Part shown: positions 26,198-33,657 of the stretch, piece by piece
Layout: the number at the start of each line of letters is the position of its first letter
Numbering within the stretch: the stretch's first letter is position 1
From: Actinomyces marmotae
GTDB taxonomy: Bacteria; Actinomycetota; Actinomycetes; Actinomycetales; Actinomycetaceae
Direction of reading: 5' to 3'
Length of the DNA: 64,000 nucleotides
Assembly (NCBI RefSeq): GCF_013177295.1
Contig: NZ_CP053642.1
Span: forward strand, 1,240,001-1,304,000
Position numbers and translations under genes: made by a program
The notes under the pieces: model-generated
Database searches by the model: none
Told to the model about the DNA's origin: nothing
Seen by the model: the letters and a program-made list of their open reading frames with translations, nothing else

Positions 26198-26350
26198 ATG
26201 CGGGCCAGGGCGGAGATCACGAGGAGACGCGCGGGAGCGTGCGCCAAGACATCCAGGGGGCAAGGGCGGGATGCTAGACAAGGCGTGCGCGGCGACCAAC
26301 TGGAACCGGGGCAACGCCAGGCAGCGCCTGAGGGCGGTGGCCAAGCGCCC
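26198..26350 (+). pseudogene. N-terminal fragment of an integrase-type transposase, frameshifted
   Basis: One frame gives MRARAEITRRRAGACAKTSRG. After a run of five G near 26259, the next frame gives GKGGMLDKACAATNWNRGNA and RQRLRAVAKRP. The pair resembles the start of actinobacterial DDE integrase-type transposases, which have a TGWxRxxAR helix-turn-helix motif near residue 35. Everything downstream of AKRP is lost, and the catalytic domain is absent. It points towards the 3' end of rpe. The remaining sequence from 25985 to 26197 shows nothing else I can support. Confidence 0.5.
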
Positions 26351-26378
26351 CACCGCGGCGCTCCGCGTCGGCCCGGGC
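26342..26378. repeat. 37-bp direct repeat shared with 23481-23517
   Basis: Begins CAAGCGCCCCACCGC and ends CGGCCCGGGC, with one mismatch to the left copy. It covers the last transposase-like codons and the flank just past the rpe stop, and marks one boundary of the duplicated rpe region. Confidence 0.8.
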
Positions 26379-26405
26379 CATGGCAGCGCCTCGGGCCGAC
26401 GCGCC

Positions 26406-27083
26406 TCAGCGCATGTGGGCGGCGGCCAGCGCGCGCAGCTCGCCGATGGCGGCCAGCGCGTCGTCGGCGCCGTAGACGGCCGACCCAGCGACGAAGACAT
26501 CGGCGCCCGCCTCGGCGGCGCGCTCGATCGTGGCCGCGGAGACCCCGCCGTCGATCTGGATGCTCACCTCCAGGCCGCGCTGGCCCACCAGGCGCCTGGC
26601 ATTCTGGATCTTGGGCAACATCGACTCGATGAAGGACTGACCGCCGAAACCAGGCTCGACGGTCATGATCAGGAGCATCTCGAAATCGCCGAGCACGTCG
26701 GCCACCGCCGCCAACGGGGTGGCCGGGCGCAGGGCGATGCCGGCGCGGGCCCCGAGGCGGTGCAGTTCCGCGGCCAGGCGGACAGGCGCCGTCGTGGCCT
26801 CGGCGTGAGCGGTGACGGTGGCGCACCCGGCCTCCGCGTAGGCGGGGGCCCAGCGGTCGGCGTCCTCGATCATGAGATGGGCGTCGATGGGCAGGCCCGT
26901 GCAGCCCAGGACGGCCTCGACCACCGGCAGCCCCCAGGACAGGTTGGGCACGAAGTGATTGTCCATGACATCGACATGAACGCCGTCGGCTCCCCCGGGC
27001 CCGCCGATGCGGGCGATCTCATCGGCCAGGCGCGAGACGTCGGCGTTGAGGATCGAGGGGTGGATCGCGGGCGTTGCGGTCAT
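26406..27083 (-). CDS. rpe: Ribulose-phosphate 3-epimerase
   Basis: Rpe interconverts ribulose 5-phosphate and xylulose 5-phosphate in the pentose phosphate pathway. The 225-residue TIM barrel starts [14 protein letters not shown], with the metal and catalytic groups in [13 protein letters not shown] (Asp, His), [10 protein letters not shown], the phosphate-loop stretch [11 protein letters not shown], and IQIDGGV with the second catalytic Asp. GAGGAG stands 8 nt before the ATG. It follows rsmB at 54 nt as in many actinobacteria. A truncated second copy of its 5' end lies at 23.5 kb. Confidence 0.95.
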   Translation of the reverse strand: MTATPAIHPSILNADVSRLADEIARIGGPGGADGVHVDVMDNHFVPNLSWGLPVVEAVLGCTGLPIDAHLMIEDADRWAPAYAEAGCATVTAHAEATTAPVRLAAELHRLGARAGIALRPATPLAAVADVLGDFEMLLIMTVEPGFGGQSFIESMLPKIQNARRLVGQRGLEVSIQIDGGVSAATIERAAEAGADVFVAGSAVYGADDALAAIGELRALAAAHMR

Positions 27084-27137
27084 GACGGGGTCTCCTCAGT
27101 GAGGTATCAGGGCTGGTGGTGCGCAATCGGCCCGCTA

Positions 27138-28769
27138 TCAGCGGTCGCGGCGCAGGAGGGCGCAGAACATGGCGTCGGTGCCGTCCAGGTGGGGCCAGAG
27201 CTGGAGCTGGGCGCGGTCCGCTCCGGCGGGGGGCCGCGGCGCGATGCGGGTAGCGGCGTCGCCGGCGTGGAGCGTCTCGATGCTCATGCCCCCGCGCGTG
27301 GCGCGGCTCAGGGCGTCCTTGACGACGAGGCTGGTCTCCAGGGCGTGAGGCGAGCAGGTCACATAGGCGACCAATCCCCCGCGCCGCACGGCGGCCAGGG
27401 CGGACAGGAGCAGCTCGCGCTGAAGGGCGGCGAGCTCGGTGACGTCCTTGGGATCGCGGCGCCAGCGGGCCTCTGGGCGGCGGCGCAGGGAGCCCAGGCC
27501 AGTGCAGGGCGCGTCGACGAGGACGCGGTCGTAGCGCCCGGGCTCGTCCCGCCCGATCTGGCGCCCGTCCCCGCAGCGGATCTCGACGACGCCGTCGGGG
27601 ATGGCGCGCACGGCGGCCTCGACGAGCCTGGCGCGGTGGGGCGCGACCTCGTTGGCGACGAGGCGGGCGCCCCTCTGCGCGGCCCGGGCGCCCAGGAGCG
27701 CCGCCTTGCCGCCGGGGCCGGCGCACATATCGAGCCAGCGCTCGTCGCGCCCGGTGATCGCCGGCTCGCTGGCCATGAGGGCGACGAGCTGGGAGCCCTC
27801 GTCCTCCACGCCCGCGCGGCTGTCGCGCACCGCGGGGATGCGGCCGGGGTCGCCTCCGGCCAGAACCACGGCGCAAGGGCTGGTGTCCCCCAGGCGCGGC
27901 TCGTCGCCGACGGCGCGGCGGGCCTCGGCGGCCAGTCGCTCGGTCTCGACGAGGCCGGGGCGGGCGCAGAGCACCACCTCGGGATCGGCGTTGTCCGCAG
28001 CGAGGAGATCTTCGAGCTCACTGGGATCGCGCCCGCTCACCACGAGGGCCTGGCGCAGGGCCTTGACGATCCACACGGGGTGGGACTCGATGGCCGCCAA
28101 GGCGGCCAACTCATCGGGGGCGGCGGCCCGCAACTCGGCCAGCCAGGCATCGAGGTCCTTGGCGGAGACCTTCCGCAGGACGGCGTTGACGAAGCTGGAG
28201 GCGCCGCGCCCCGCGGCGTGGGCGGCGAGCTCCACCGTGGCCGACACGGCGGCGTGGGCGGGCACGCGCATGCCGAGTAGCTGGTGGGCGCCCAGGCGCA
28301 GCGCGTCGAGGACGACGCCGTCGAGTTGGGCCAGGGGGCGGTCGACGCACAGGGCGAGGATCGCGTCATAGCGGCCCGCCAGGCGCAGGGCCCCGTAGGT
28401 CAGCGCGGTGGCGAAACCGGCGTCCCGGCGGTCGAGGCTCGCGGCGGCGAGGATTGGCGGGAGCACGAGGTTGGCATAGGCGCCGTCCTCGCGGACCCTC
28501 GTCAGGGCCTCAAGGGCCGCCAGGCGCGCGGCGTCGGGATTGGGGCGCGACCGCTGCGAGCCGCCGTCGTCCCGGGGGCCGCGCCCCCGCTGGGAGCCCT
28601 GGCGGGCCGGGTGATGGCGGCCGCCCTCGTTGCCGTGGCCGCGCTCGCGGCCCTGGCCTCGGCGCTGGGAGGCGGCATGGCCCCGCTGCTGGCCGCGACG
28701 GCCGCCTCCCCGGCCTTCTTGGCCGCTGCCGCTCCGTCCTTGGCCGCTGCCGCCCGCCCGCCCGGCCAT
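27138..28769 (-). CDS. rsmB: 16S rRNA m5C967 methyltransferase
   Basis: RsmB methylates C967 of 16S rRNA with SAM. The 543-residue protein has an unusual Gly/Arg/Gln-rich basic N-terminus of about 78 residues, then a NusB-like RNA-binding domain (about 80-210) and a Rossmann methyltransferase. Both conserved cysteines are present: DAPCTGLGS (release) and YVTCSPHALE (nucleophile). The SAM loop reads MCAGPGGKAALLG. The ATG shares one base with the fmt stop (TGATG), so the two are translationally coupled. The low-complexity N-terminus may be a non-specific RNA-binding tail; a later start is possible. Confidence 0.93.
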   Translation of the reverse strand: MAGRAGGSGQGRSGSGQEGRGGGRRGQQRGHAASQRRGQGRERGHGNEGGRHHPARQGSQRGRGPRDDGGSQRSRPNPDAARLAALEALTRVREDGAYANLVLPPILAAASLDRRDAGFATALTYGALRLAGRYDAILALCVDRPLAQLDGVVLDALRLGAHQLLGMRVPAHAAVSATVELAAHAAGRGASSFVNAVLRKVSAKDLDAWLAELRAAAPDELAALAAIESHPVWIVKALRQALVVSGRDPSELEDLLAADNADPEVVLCARPGLVETERLAAEARRAVGDEPRLGDTSPCAVVLAGGDPGRIPAVRDSRAGVEDEGSQLVALMASEPAITGRDERWLDMCAGPGGKAALLGARAAQRGARLVANEVAPHRARLVEAAVRAIPDGVVEIRCGDGRQIGRDEPGRYDRVLVDAPCTGLGSLRRRPEARWRRDPKDVTELAALQRELLLSALAAVRRGGLVAYVTCSPHALETSLVVKDALSRATRGGMSIETLHAGDAATRIAPRPPAGADRAQLQLWPHLDGTDAMFCALLRRDR

Positions 28770-29752
28770 CAGCGCTCGCCTCCCGGCATCGCCGTCGAGG
28801 CGGCCTGCTCGCCGAGGCGAGCGCCGGGAGCGGGCCTGGCGCCGCGGGCCCAGGCGGCCGCGTCCATCCAGTTCTTGCCGGCCGGCGCCACTTGTCCCAG
28901 GCGCAGCGTGCCGGCGCCCGTGCCCACGAGGACCTCCCGCTTGGTGACGCGCAGCTCACCGGGCGCGAGGGCGCCGGCGCCCGCATCGGAGGCCCCGGGA
29001 ACGGGGGCGGCGGGCCCGAGGCGGAAACGGGCCCCACGATAGGTGCTGTAAGCGCCGGGCGCGGGGGTGACGCCGCGGATCTGGCGGTCGATCTCAGCGG
29101 CTGAGCGCTCCCAGTCGATGCGCCCGTCGTCGGGGGTGAGCATCGGAGCCAGGCTCACGCCCTCATCGGGCTGGGGGGCGGGCCGCGCGCCGCCGGCGGC
29201 GAGACGGGCGAGGACGTCGAGGACGAGGGGCGCTCCGGCGTGAGCGAGGCGAGCCAGGAGGTCCCCGGCGGTGTCAGTGGGGCCGATGGGCTCGGCCAGG
29301 CTCGCGTGGACGGGCCCGGTGTCCATGCCCGCCTCGAGGCGGAAGACGCAGGCGCCGGTGACGTCGTCGCCGTGGATGATCGCGTGCTGGACGGGGGCCG
29401 CTCCGCGCCAGGCGGGCAGGAGGGAGAAGTGGAGATTGAGCCAGCCGTGGGCGGGGACGTCCAGGAGGGCGGGAGGGACGAGCCGGCCGTAGGCGACGAC
29501 GACGGCCGCGTCAACGCCCAGTTTGCGCACCCAGTCCTGGGTCTCGGGGTCCTTGAGGTTCACCGGGGTGCGCGTGTCAATGCCGGCCTCGCGAGCGACG
29601 GCTGCCACGGGCGAGGGGCGCAGGGCCCTGCCGCGGCCGGAGCGGGCGTCCGCCCGGGTGAGAACTCCGACGATCTCGTGCTCGGGAGAGTCCATGAGTG
29701 CTCGCAGCACGGGGAGGGCCGGCTCGGGTGTCCCGGCGAAGAGTATGCGCAT
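28769..29752 (-). CDS. fmt: Methionyl-tRNA formyltransferase
   Basis: Fmt formylates the initiator Met-tRNA using 10-formyl-tetrahydrofolate. The 327-residue protein starts MRILFAGTPEPALPVL and has the HxSLLP folate-site motif in LNLHFSLLPAWRGAAPVQ. Next comes the catalytic region with Asn, His and Asp (LEAGMDTGPV), then a C-terminal OB-like tRNA-binding domain (from about residue 210) that contains several low-complexity Ala/Gly inserts. The ATG at 29752 comes 7 nt after a TAGACT -10, so the mRNA appears leaderless. It overlaps rsmB by one base. Confidence 0.95.
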   Translation of the reverse strand: MRILFAGTPEPALPVLRALMDSPEHEIVGVLTRADARSGRGRALRPSPVAAVAREAGIDTRTPVNLKDPETQDWVRKLGVDAAVVVAYGRLVPPALLDVPAHGWLNLHFSLLPAWRGAAPVQHAIIHGDDVTGACVFRLEAGMDTGPVHASLAEPIGPTDTAGDLLARLAHAGAPLVLDVLARLAAGGARPAPQPDEGVSLAPMLTPDDGRIDWERSAAEIDRQIRGVTPAPGAYSTYRGARFRLGPAAPVPGASDAGAGALAPGELRVTKREVLVGTGAGTLRLGQVAPAGKNWMDAAAWARGARPAPGARLGEQAASTAMPGGER

Positions 29753-29759
29753 GGGCGCC

Positions 29760-29765
29760 AGTCTA
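29760..29765 (-). promoter_or_regulatory. -10 hexamer TAGACT of fmt, containing the stop codon of the upstream gene
   Basis: TAGACT ends 7 nt before the fmt ATG. Its first three bases are the TAG stop codon of the HAD hydrolase gene, so translation end and transcription start are physically merged. Confidence 0.55.
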
Positions 29766-30623
29766 GGGGCGGGTGGCGCGGGCCGGCAGAACGCCGCGCT
29801 CGACGAGCTCGGCGCGCAGGGCGCCGGCGCCTGTGAAGGTGTGAGTGAGGATGCCCATGGCGGCGGCACTGGCGGTGTTCGCCTGGGAGTCGTCGATGAA
29901 GAGGACGCGGGTGGGCTCGAGGCCGAAGCGCTCCAGGGTGAGGCGGAAGATGGCGGGATCAGGCTTGATGAGGTGCTCCTTGCCGGAGACGACGATCCCG
30001 GAGAAGCGGTCGAGCTGCGGGACCAGGTCGCGGGTGGCGTCGAAGGTGGGGCCGTCATAGTTGGTCAGGCAGTACAGCGGAAGCCCTGTGGCGAGGAACT
30101 CGTCAACGAGGTCCGCCATCCCCGGCACGGGGCCGGTGAGGGAATCGCGGAAGCAGGCCCGATAGGTGCGCAGGATGTCCGTCCAGTCGGGCCTCTCGGG
30201 GTGGGCGGCGGCGAGGTCGGCGACGATGACGTCGAAGTCCTCTCCGAGGTCGGAGCGGCGGTTGAGGGCGGTGAAGTCGGCACCAGCGCAGAACTCCTCC
30301 CAGGCGGCCAGGCTCACGCGCCCGGCGACGGCGGCGACGGCCTCCCAGGCGTAGAGCACGTTGCCCAGGTCGAGGATGATCGCGTCGACCCCGCCCATGG
30401 CGCCGGCGGCGCTCGCGCCGGCGGGGCCAGCGGTGCTCACGCCGGCGGGGCCGGCGGTGCTCACGCCGACGGGGCCGGCGGTGCTCACGCCGGCGGGGCC
30501 GGCGGATCGCTGGGATGGCGGGCGCCGCGACCACGCGGGATCAGCGCTCATAGGAGTCATGGGGGTCATAGGACTCGTAGGGCTAATAGGACTAATGGGG
30601 CTCATACGGTTCTCAATGCTCAT
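29763..30623 (-). CDS. HAD-superfamily hydrolase with repetitive N-terminus
   Basis: A phosphatase-like protein of the HAD subclass IA. The core starts AIILDLGNVLYAWEAV with the nucleophile-bearing DLGNV. Motif II is CLTNYD, and motif III/IV is GKEHLIKPDPAIFRLTLE then LFIDDSQANTASA. The substrate is unknown. Before the core lies an unusual segment: four AGPxGVST-type octapeptides and a Met/Ser/Pro tripeptide repeat, both from tandem DNA repeats. Start choice is uncertain. ATG 30623 is used here; GTG 30689 lies about 25 nt after a TACAGT -10, and ATG 30398 would exclude the repeats. No start has a convincing Shine-Dalgarno sequence. Confidence 0.75.
   Translation of the reverse strand: MSIENRMSPISPISPTSPMTPMTPMSADPAWSRRPPSQRSAGPAGVSTAGPVGVSTAGPAGVSTAGPAGASAAGAMGGVDAIILDLGNVLYAWEAVAAVAGRVSLAAWEEFCAGADFTALNRRSDLGEDFDVIVADLAAAHPERPDWTDILRTYRACFRDSLTGPVPGMADLVDEFLATGLPLYCLTNYDGPTFDATRDLVPQLDRFSGIVVSGKEHLIKPDPAIFRLTLERFGLEPTRVLFIDDSQANTASAAAMGILTHTFTGAGALRAELVERGVLPARATRP
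30411..30506. repeat. Four 24-bp tandem repeats inside the HAD gene
   Basis: Four head-to-tail copies of a 24-bp unit starting GCTCACGCCGGCGGGG, with two substitutions in the first unit, one in the third and one at the end of the fourth. The length is a multiple of three, so the frame is kept and each unit adds eight residues. Confidence 0.9.
30552..30605. repeat. Six imperfect 9-bp repeats in the HAD gene
   Basis: Nonamers such as AGGGCTAAT, AGGACTAAT and GGGGCTCAT follow one another, encoding SPI/SPT/TPM tripeptides on the minus strand. They lie near the predicted N-terminus. Confidence 0.75.
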
Positions 30624-30713
30624 GACGTGACGGGGCGGGTGGGACGAGCCTGAGGCGCTTCCGGCGCTCACAGGCCTCGCGGTGATCACGGTGATCGCAG
30701 TGCTTACGCCCCG

Positions 30714-30719
30714 ACTGTA
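30714..30719 (-). promoter_or_regulatory. -10 hexamer TACAGT upstream of the HAD gene
   Basis: TACAGT fits TANNNT and lies between the HAD gene and the 19-bp repeat array. The array sits directly upstream of it, where a -35 or activator site would be. Confidence 0.4.
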
Positions 30720-30732
30720 GCGGCCGCCCTCA

Positions 30733-30846
30733 GCCCCGTCTTACGGTCTGAGCCCGCCGTTACCGTCTGAGCCCCGTCATACCGTCTCGGCCCCGTCTTA
30801 CGGTCTCAGCCCCGTCTTACGGTCTCAGCCCGCCGATACCGTCTCA
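30733..30846. repeat. Six 19-bp tandem repeats (iteron-like array)
   Basis: Six exact-length units: 30733-30751, 30752-30770, 30771-30789, 30790-30808, 30809-30827 and 30828-30846. The commonest form is GCCCCGTCTTACGGTCTCA; units 4 and 5 are identical, and units 2 and 6 share a GCCCGCCG variant. Several units contain the mini-palindrome CCGT-CTT-ACGG. A seventh unit lies inverted at 30877-30895. The array is non-coding, between the HAD and excalibur genes. There are no spacers, so it is not a CRISPR. Confidence 0.85.
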
Positions 30847-30895
30847 TCCTCGCAGTATGAGGCCGCAGGAGCGGGACGAGACGGTATCTGCGGGC
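30828..30895 (-). terminator. Long hairpin between repeat unit 6 and its inverted copy
   Basis: Arms 30828-30849 and 30874-30895 pair at 20 of 22 positions around a 24-nt loop. The hairpin begins 19 nt past the stop of the excalibur lipoprotein gene, so it may terminate that transcript. There is no U-tract. Confidence 0.5.
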
Positions 30896-30914
30896 CGAGG
30901 GCGCAGGGGCGTCC

Positions 30915-31451
30915 TCACTTCTCGCAGGCGATGCCGTCACCGTCTCGATCGAGCTTGGACCGGTACCCAGGATCGCCTCGGTGGAGCGGTGCGGCTCCGG
31001 CGGCCTTGGCCTCCTTGCAACTGGAGTAGTAGGCGGGGCCGCCCTTGCTGGATGACGAGGAGCCGCCAGTGCCGGCGAGCGGGGCGATCCGCTGATCGAC
31101 CCTTCCCCGACCGGAGGACGGCTCCTGCTCCGATTGTTCAGTGGCCTCCGCTTGGCGTGCCTCCTCAGCCGCAGCCGCCACGCGGTCGGCCTCTTCCTTG
31201 GCGGCTCGACTCTCCTCGGCAGCTGCCTGGCTCGCCTCCGCCTGCCTCGTGGCCTCGGCCTGCCGGGAGGCCTCAGCCTCAGCCGCGGCGCGACTCTCCT
31301 CCTTCGAAGCGACATGAGAATCGGTGGTCGAGACCGCTCTCGATGTCGGCCTCGTCGAGGAGGACTCGCGATCGGTGCCGCAGGCGCCGAGCATGGGAAG
31401 GATGAGCGCCGCGGACACGGCGATGGCAAGGGAACGGCGGGGGATCAGCAC
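30915..31451 (-). CDS. Lipoprotein with coiled coil and C-terminal excalibur domain
   Basis: A 178-residue secreted lipoprotein. The signal peptide (RRSLAIAVSAALILPMLGAC) ends in a lipobox cysteine. The middle, about residues 45-110, is a long Ala/Glu/Arg-rich helix with repeated SRQAEATRQAEASQ patterns, probably a coiled coil. The end is an excalibur calcium-binding domain: YYSSCKEAKAAGAAP, then DPGYRSKLDRDGDGIACEK, with the two cysteines and the DxDxDG loop. Such domains sit on surface proteins of actinobacteria and firmicutes; the role is unknown. The GTG start has AAGGAG 7 nt upstream. Upstream extension is low-complexity and rejected. Confidence 0.85.
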   Translation of the reverse strand: MLIPRRSLAIAVSAALILPMLGACGTDRESSSTRPTSRAVSTTDSHVASKEESRAAAEAEASRQAEATRQAEASQAAAEESRAAKEEADRVAAAAEEARQAEATEQSEQEPSSGRGRVDQRIAPLAGTGGSSSSSKGGPAYYSSCKEAKAAGAAPLHRGDPGYRSKLDRDGDGIACEK

Positions 31452-31560
31452 GATGGCTCCTTGGGGAGGCAGGGGCAGGGCGCCATGAGGGGGGAGTGGA
31501 TGGGCCCACCGTTGGAACGTAGCACCGGGAACGAGGCGATCCGCCGCTGAGATCGAATCG

Positions 31561-33618
31561 CTACCAGAGTCGGGTCGGGTCGAGTTCGACCCGAATGGGG
31601 TCCTCGCGGCGGGCGGACCGGTCCCGCAGGCGATGGCGCAGCCACGCGGCGAGCTCGCGGCCCCGGGGCGCCGGCGCGCGCAGCAGTCCTCGGTGAGTCG
31701 CCTGGGAGGCCTGCGCGGAGTCCGTGGCCCGCCCGCCTCCCGCGCGCGGAGCCTCGACGGGCCCCAGCGCCTCGTAGCCCTCGTCCTGCCCCGCCATGAG
31801 CAGGTCCTCGACGGCGCGGCGGGGCCCGTCAAGGCAGGCGGTCCGCCATGCCGGCGGCAGGTGCAACTCCATGCGCTCGGCCAGCTCCCTGCGGGCGAAG
31901 CCCTCGTGGTCCCAGCGCAGGAAGTGCTGCGCGGCCACGGGCTCGGGGCCCCCCAGCACGATGACCCGCGCGCCGGGCGCCGCCAGCGCGGCCGCGTTCG
32001 TCCAACGGCGCACCGCCTCCACGGTGGCGCCCATGTCCACCCGTGAGGACAGGGCCCCGGCGTCCATGAGGATGACCGTCCGGTAGCCCCCCTGGGCGAC
32101 CGGCTCCGCCCCCGGGGTGGCCACGACGAGCCGAGGCGAGTCATCGACCTCGGCGATAACGCCGTGGTCCTCCCTCGCCCCGGAGACGACGACGCCGACT
32201 CCGGGGAATGCCCGGCCCAGCTCCTCCCCCGTGCGCGCCGAGCCGACGGAGCGCATCCGCAGGCGCTCGGAGCCACAGCTCTCGCAGTGCCATCCGTGGG
32301 GGGACCTCCCGCACCACCGGCAGGACGTCGTTCCCCCGCGCTCCATGGTCATGGGCCCGCCGCAGGTGGCGCAGCGCGCCGGCGCCCGGCAGCGATCGCA
32401 GGCCACGAGCGGGGCGTAGCCCCCGCGTGGCACCTGGATGAGGACCGGCCCGGCCTCGACGGCCGCGCGCACCGCCCGGTGGGCGAAGGAGGGGAAGCGG
32501 GCGGCCCCGGAGGCCCCCTCGGCCTCCAGCTCCACGCCCGGGACCTCCACGCGCGGGGCCGCGGCGCGCACGACGCTCCTGGGGGCGGCCAGGCTCGCGG
32601 CCCACCCGCGCTCCACATAGGCCTGGGCCTCGACGCTGCGCGCGTGGGAGGCGATGAGCAGGCCGCAGCGCTCCAGGCTGGAGCGCAGGGCGAGCACGGT
32701 GCGAGCGTGCGCGTAGGGGGCGTGGCGCTCGGCGAGGCGGTCATCGCCATCATCCCAGATGACTGCCAGGCCGAGGTCCGCCACAGGCGCGAAAGCGGCG
32801 CCGCGCGTGCCCACGACGACGCGGGCGCGGCCCAGGAGCAGGCGGGTGAAGGCCCGATAGCGCCGCGCGGGACCGTGGTCCGCCGCGAGGGTGACCACGG
32901 GCTCGCCCGGCAGGAGCGCCGTGAGAGCGCTCGCGAGATCCTCGGCCATCTCGGCGGTGGCGACAAGCACGAGCACGCCCCTGCCTGCGCTGAGCGCCGC
33001 CTGGGCGGCGTCAGCCAGGAGCTCGGGCCAGGACGCGGTCACGCCCTCCCGCCCGGGCAGCACGGTGACCACGCTCCGGGGGGCGCCGCCGTCGGCGAGC
33101 GAGCGCAGCATCTCCGCGCCGCCCTCATACGCCGCCCAGCCGCCGCTGCCGGGGGCGGGCCACCGGGGCAGGACGGGAGCGGGCCCCTCCCGCGCGGAGG
33201 CCTCGGCGCGGGCGTGACGTGGCGGAACGGCCACGCGCAGCACATCGGGGCGGGACCCCGCGCCGCGCTCGGCCAGGGACTCGGCTAGGCGCATGGTGGC
33301 AGGCGTGAGGACCGGCAGATCGGAGATGACCCTGCGCACGGGTGTGAGCGCGCCCGGGTGGGTGGTGGTCGAGTCGCGCTCCCAGACCCATCCGTGCGCC
33401 TCCTGGCCGCCGAAGCGCACGGCCACGCGCGTGCCCACTCGGGCGTCGGCGTCGAGCGCGGCGGGGACGCGGTAGTCGAAGAGCCGGTCGAGGTGGGACA
33501 CGGGGGTGTCCAGAAGCACCCTGGCCACCGGGTCGATGACGCCGTCGGGCGCGGTGATCGTGCGCTCGGGGCGCGCGGGCGCGGCGATGAGCTCGCCCTG
33601 CTGGGCGGTGCGTTTCAT
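31561..33618 (-). CDS. priA: Primosomal protein N' (PriA-like, helicase motifs degenerate)
   Basis: A 685-residue PriA homologue involved in replication restart. The N-terminal DNA-binding domain is clear (ARVLLDTPVSHLDRLFDYRV). The zinc region has all eight cysteines, in CDRCRAPARCATCGG and CRWCGRSPHGWHCESCG. The helicase core looks degenerate: where Walker A should be there is VLVLVATAEMAEDL without a GKT, and the DEAH position reads IWDDGDDRLAERH. Actinobacterial PriA proteins are known to be of this shortened, motif-poor kind, so it may load partners without unwinding DNA. It lies 39 nt after metK; no strong Shine-Dalgarno sequence is seen, and a start a little downstream is possible. Confidence 0.88.
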   Translation of the reverse strand: MKRTAQQGELIAAPARPERTITAPDGVIDPVARVLLDTPVSHLDRLFDYRVPAALDADARVGTRVAVRFGGQEAHGWVWERDSTTTHPGALTPVRRVISDLPVLTPATMRLAESLAERGAGSRPDVLRVAVPPRHARAEASAREGPAPVLPRWPAPGSGGWAAYEGGAEMLRSLADGGAPRSVVTVLPGREGVTASWPELLADAAQAALSAGRGVLVLVATAEMAEDLASALTALLPGEPVVTLAADHGPARRYRAFTRLLLGRARVVVGTRGAAFAPVADLGLAVIWDDGDDRLAERHAPYAHARTVLALRSSLERCGLLIASHARSVEAQAYVERGWAASLAAPRSVVRAAAPRVEVPGVELEAEGASGAARFPSFAHRAVRAAVEAGPVLIQVPRGGYAPLVACDRCRAPARCATCGGPMTMERGGTTSCRWCGRSPHGWHCESCGSERLRMRSVGSARTGEELGRAFPGVGVVVSGAREDHGVIAEVDDSPRLVVATPGAEPVAQGGYRTVILMDAGALSSRVDMGATVEAVRRWTNAAALAAPGARVIVLGGPEPVAAQHFLRWDHEGFARRELAERMELHLPPAWRTACLDGPRRAVEDLLMAGQDEGYEALGPVEAPRAGGGRATDSAQASQATHRGLLRAPAPRGRELAAWLRHRLRDRSARREDPIRVELDPTRLW

Positions 33619-33657
33619 CGGCCCGTCATCGGCTCGCCCATCGCGCGTCCCCCGGGC

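Noticed and set aside
26351..28280. Plus-strand frame continuing from the transposase fragment across rpe and rsmB
   Set aside because: Beyond the transposase N-terminus it is only the antisense of two clear genes; no transposase catalytic domain is encoded.
30733..30846. Possible CRISPR array
   Set aside because: The 19-bp units are contiguous with no unique spacers, and no cas genes are present.
31452..32276. N-terminal extension of the excalibur lipoprotein into priA
   Set aside because: Low-complexity shadow of priA; the GTG at 31451 has a Shine-Dalgarno sequence and starts a proper lipoprotein signal.
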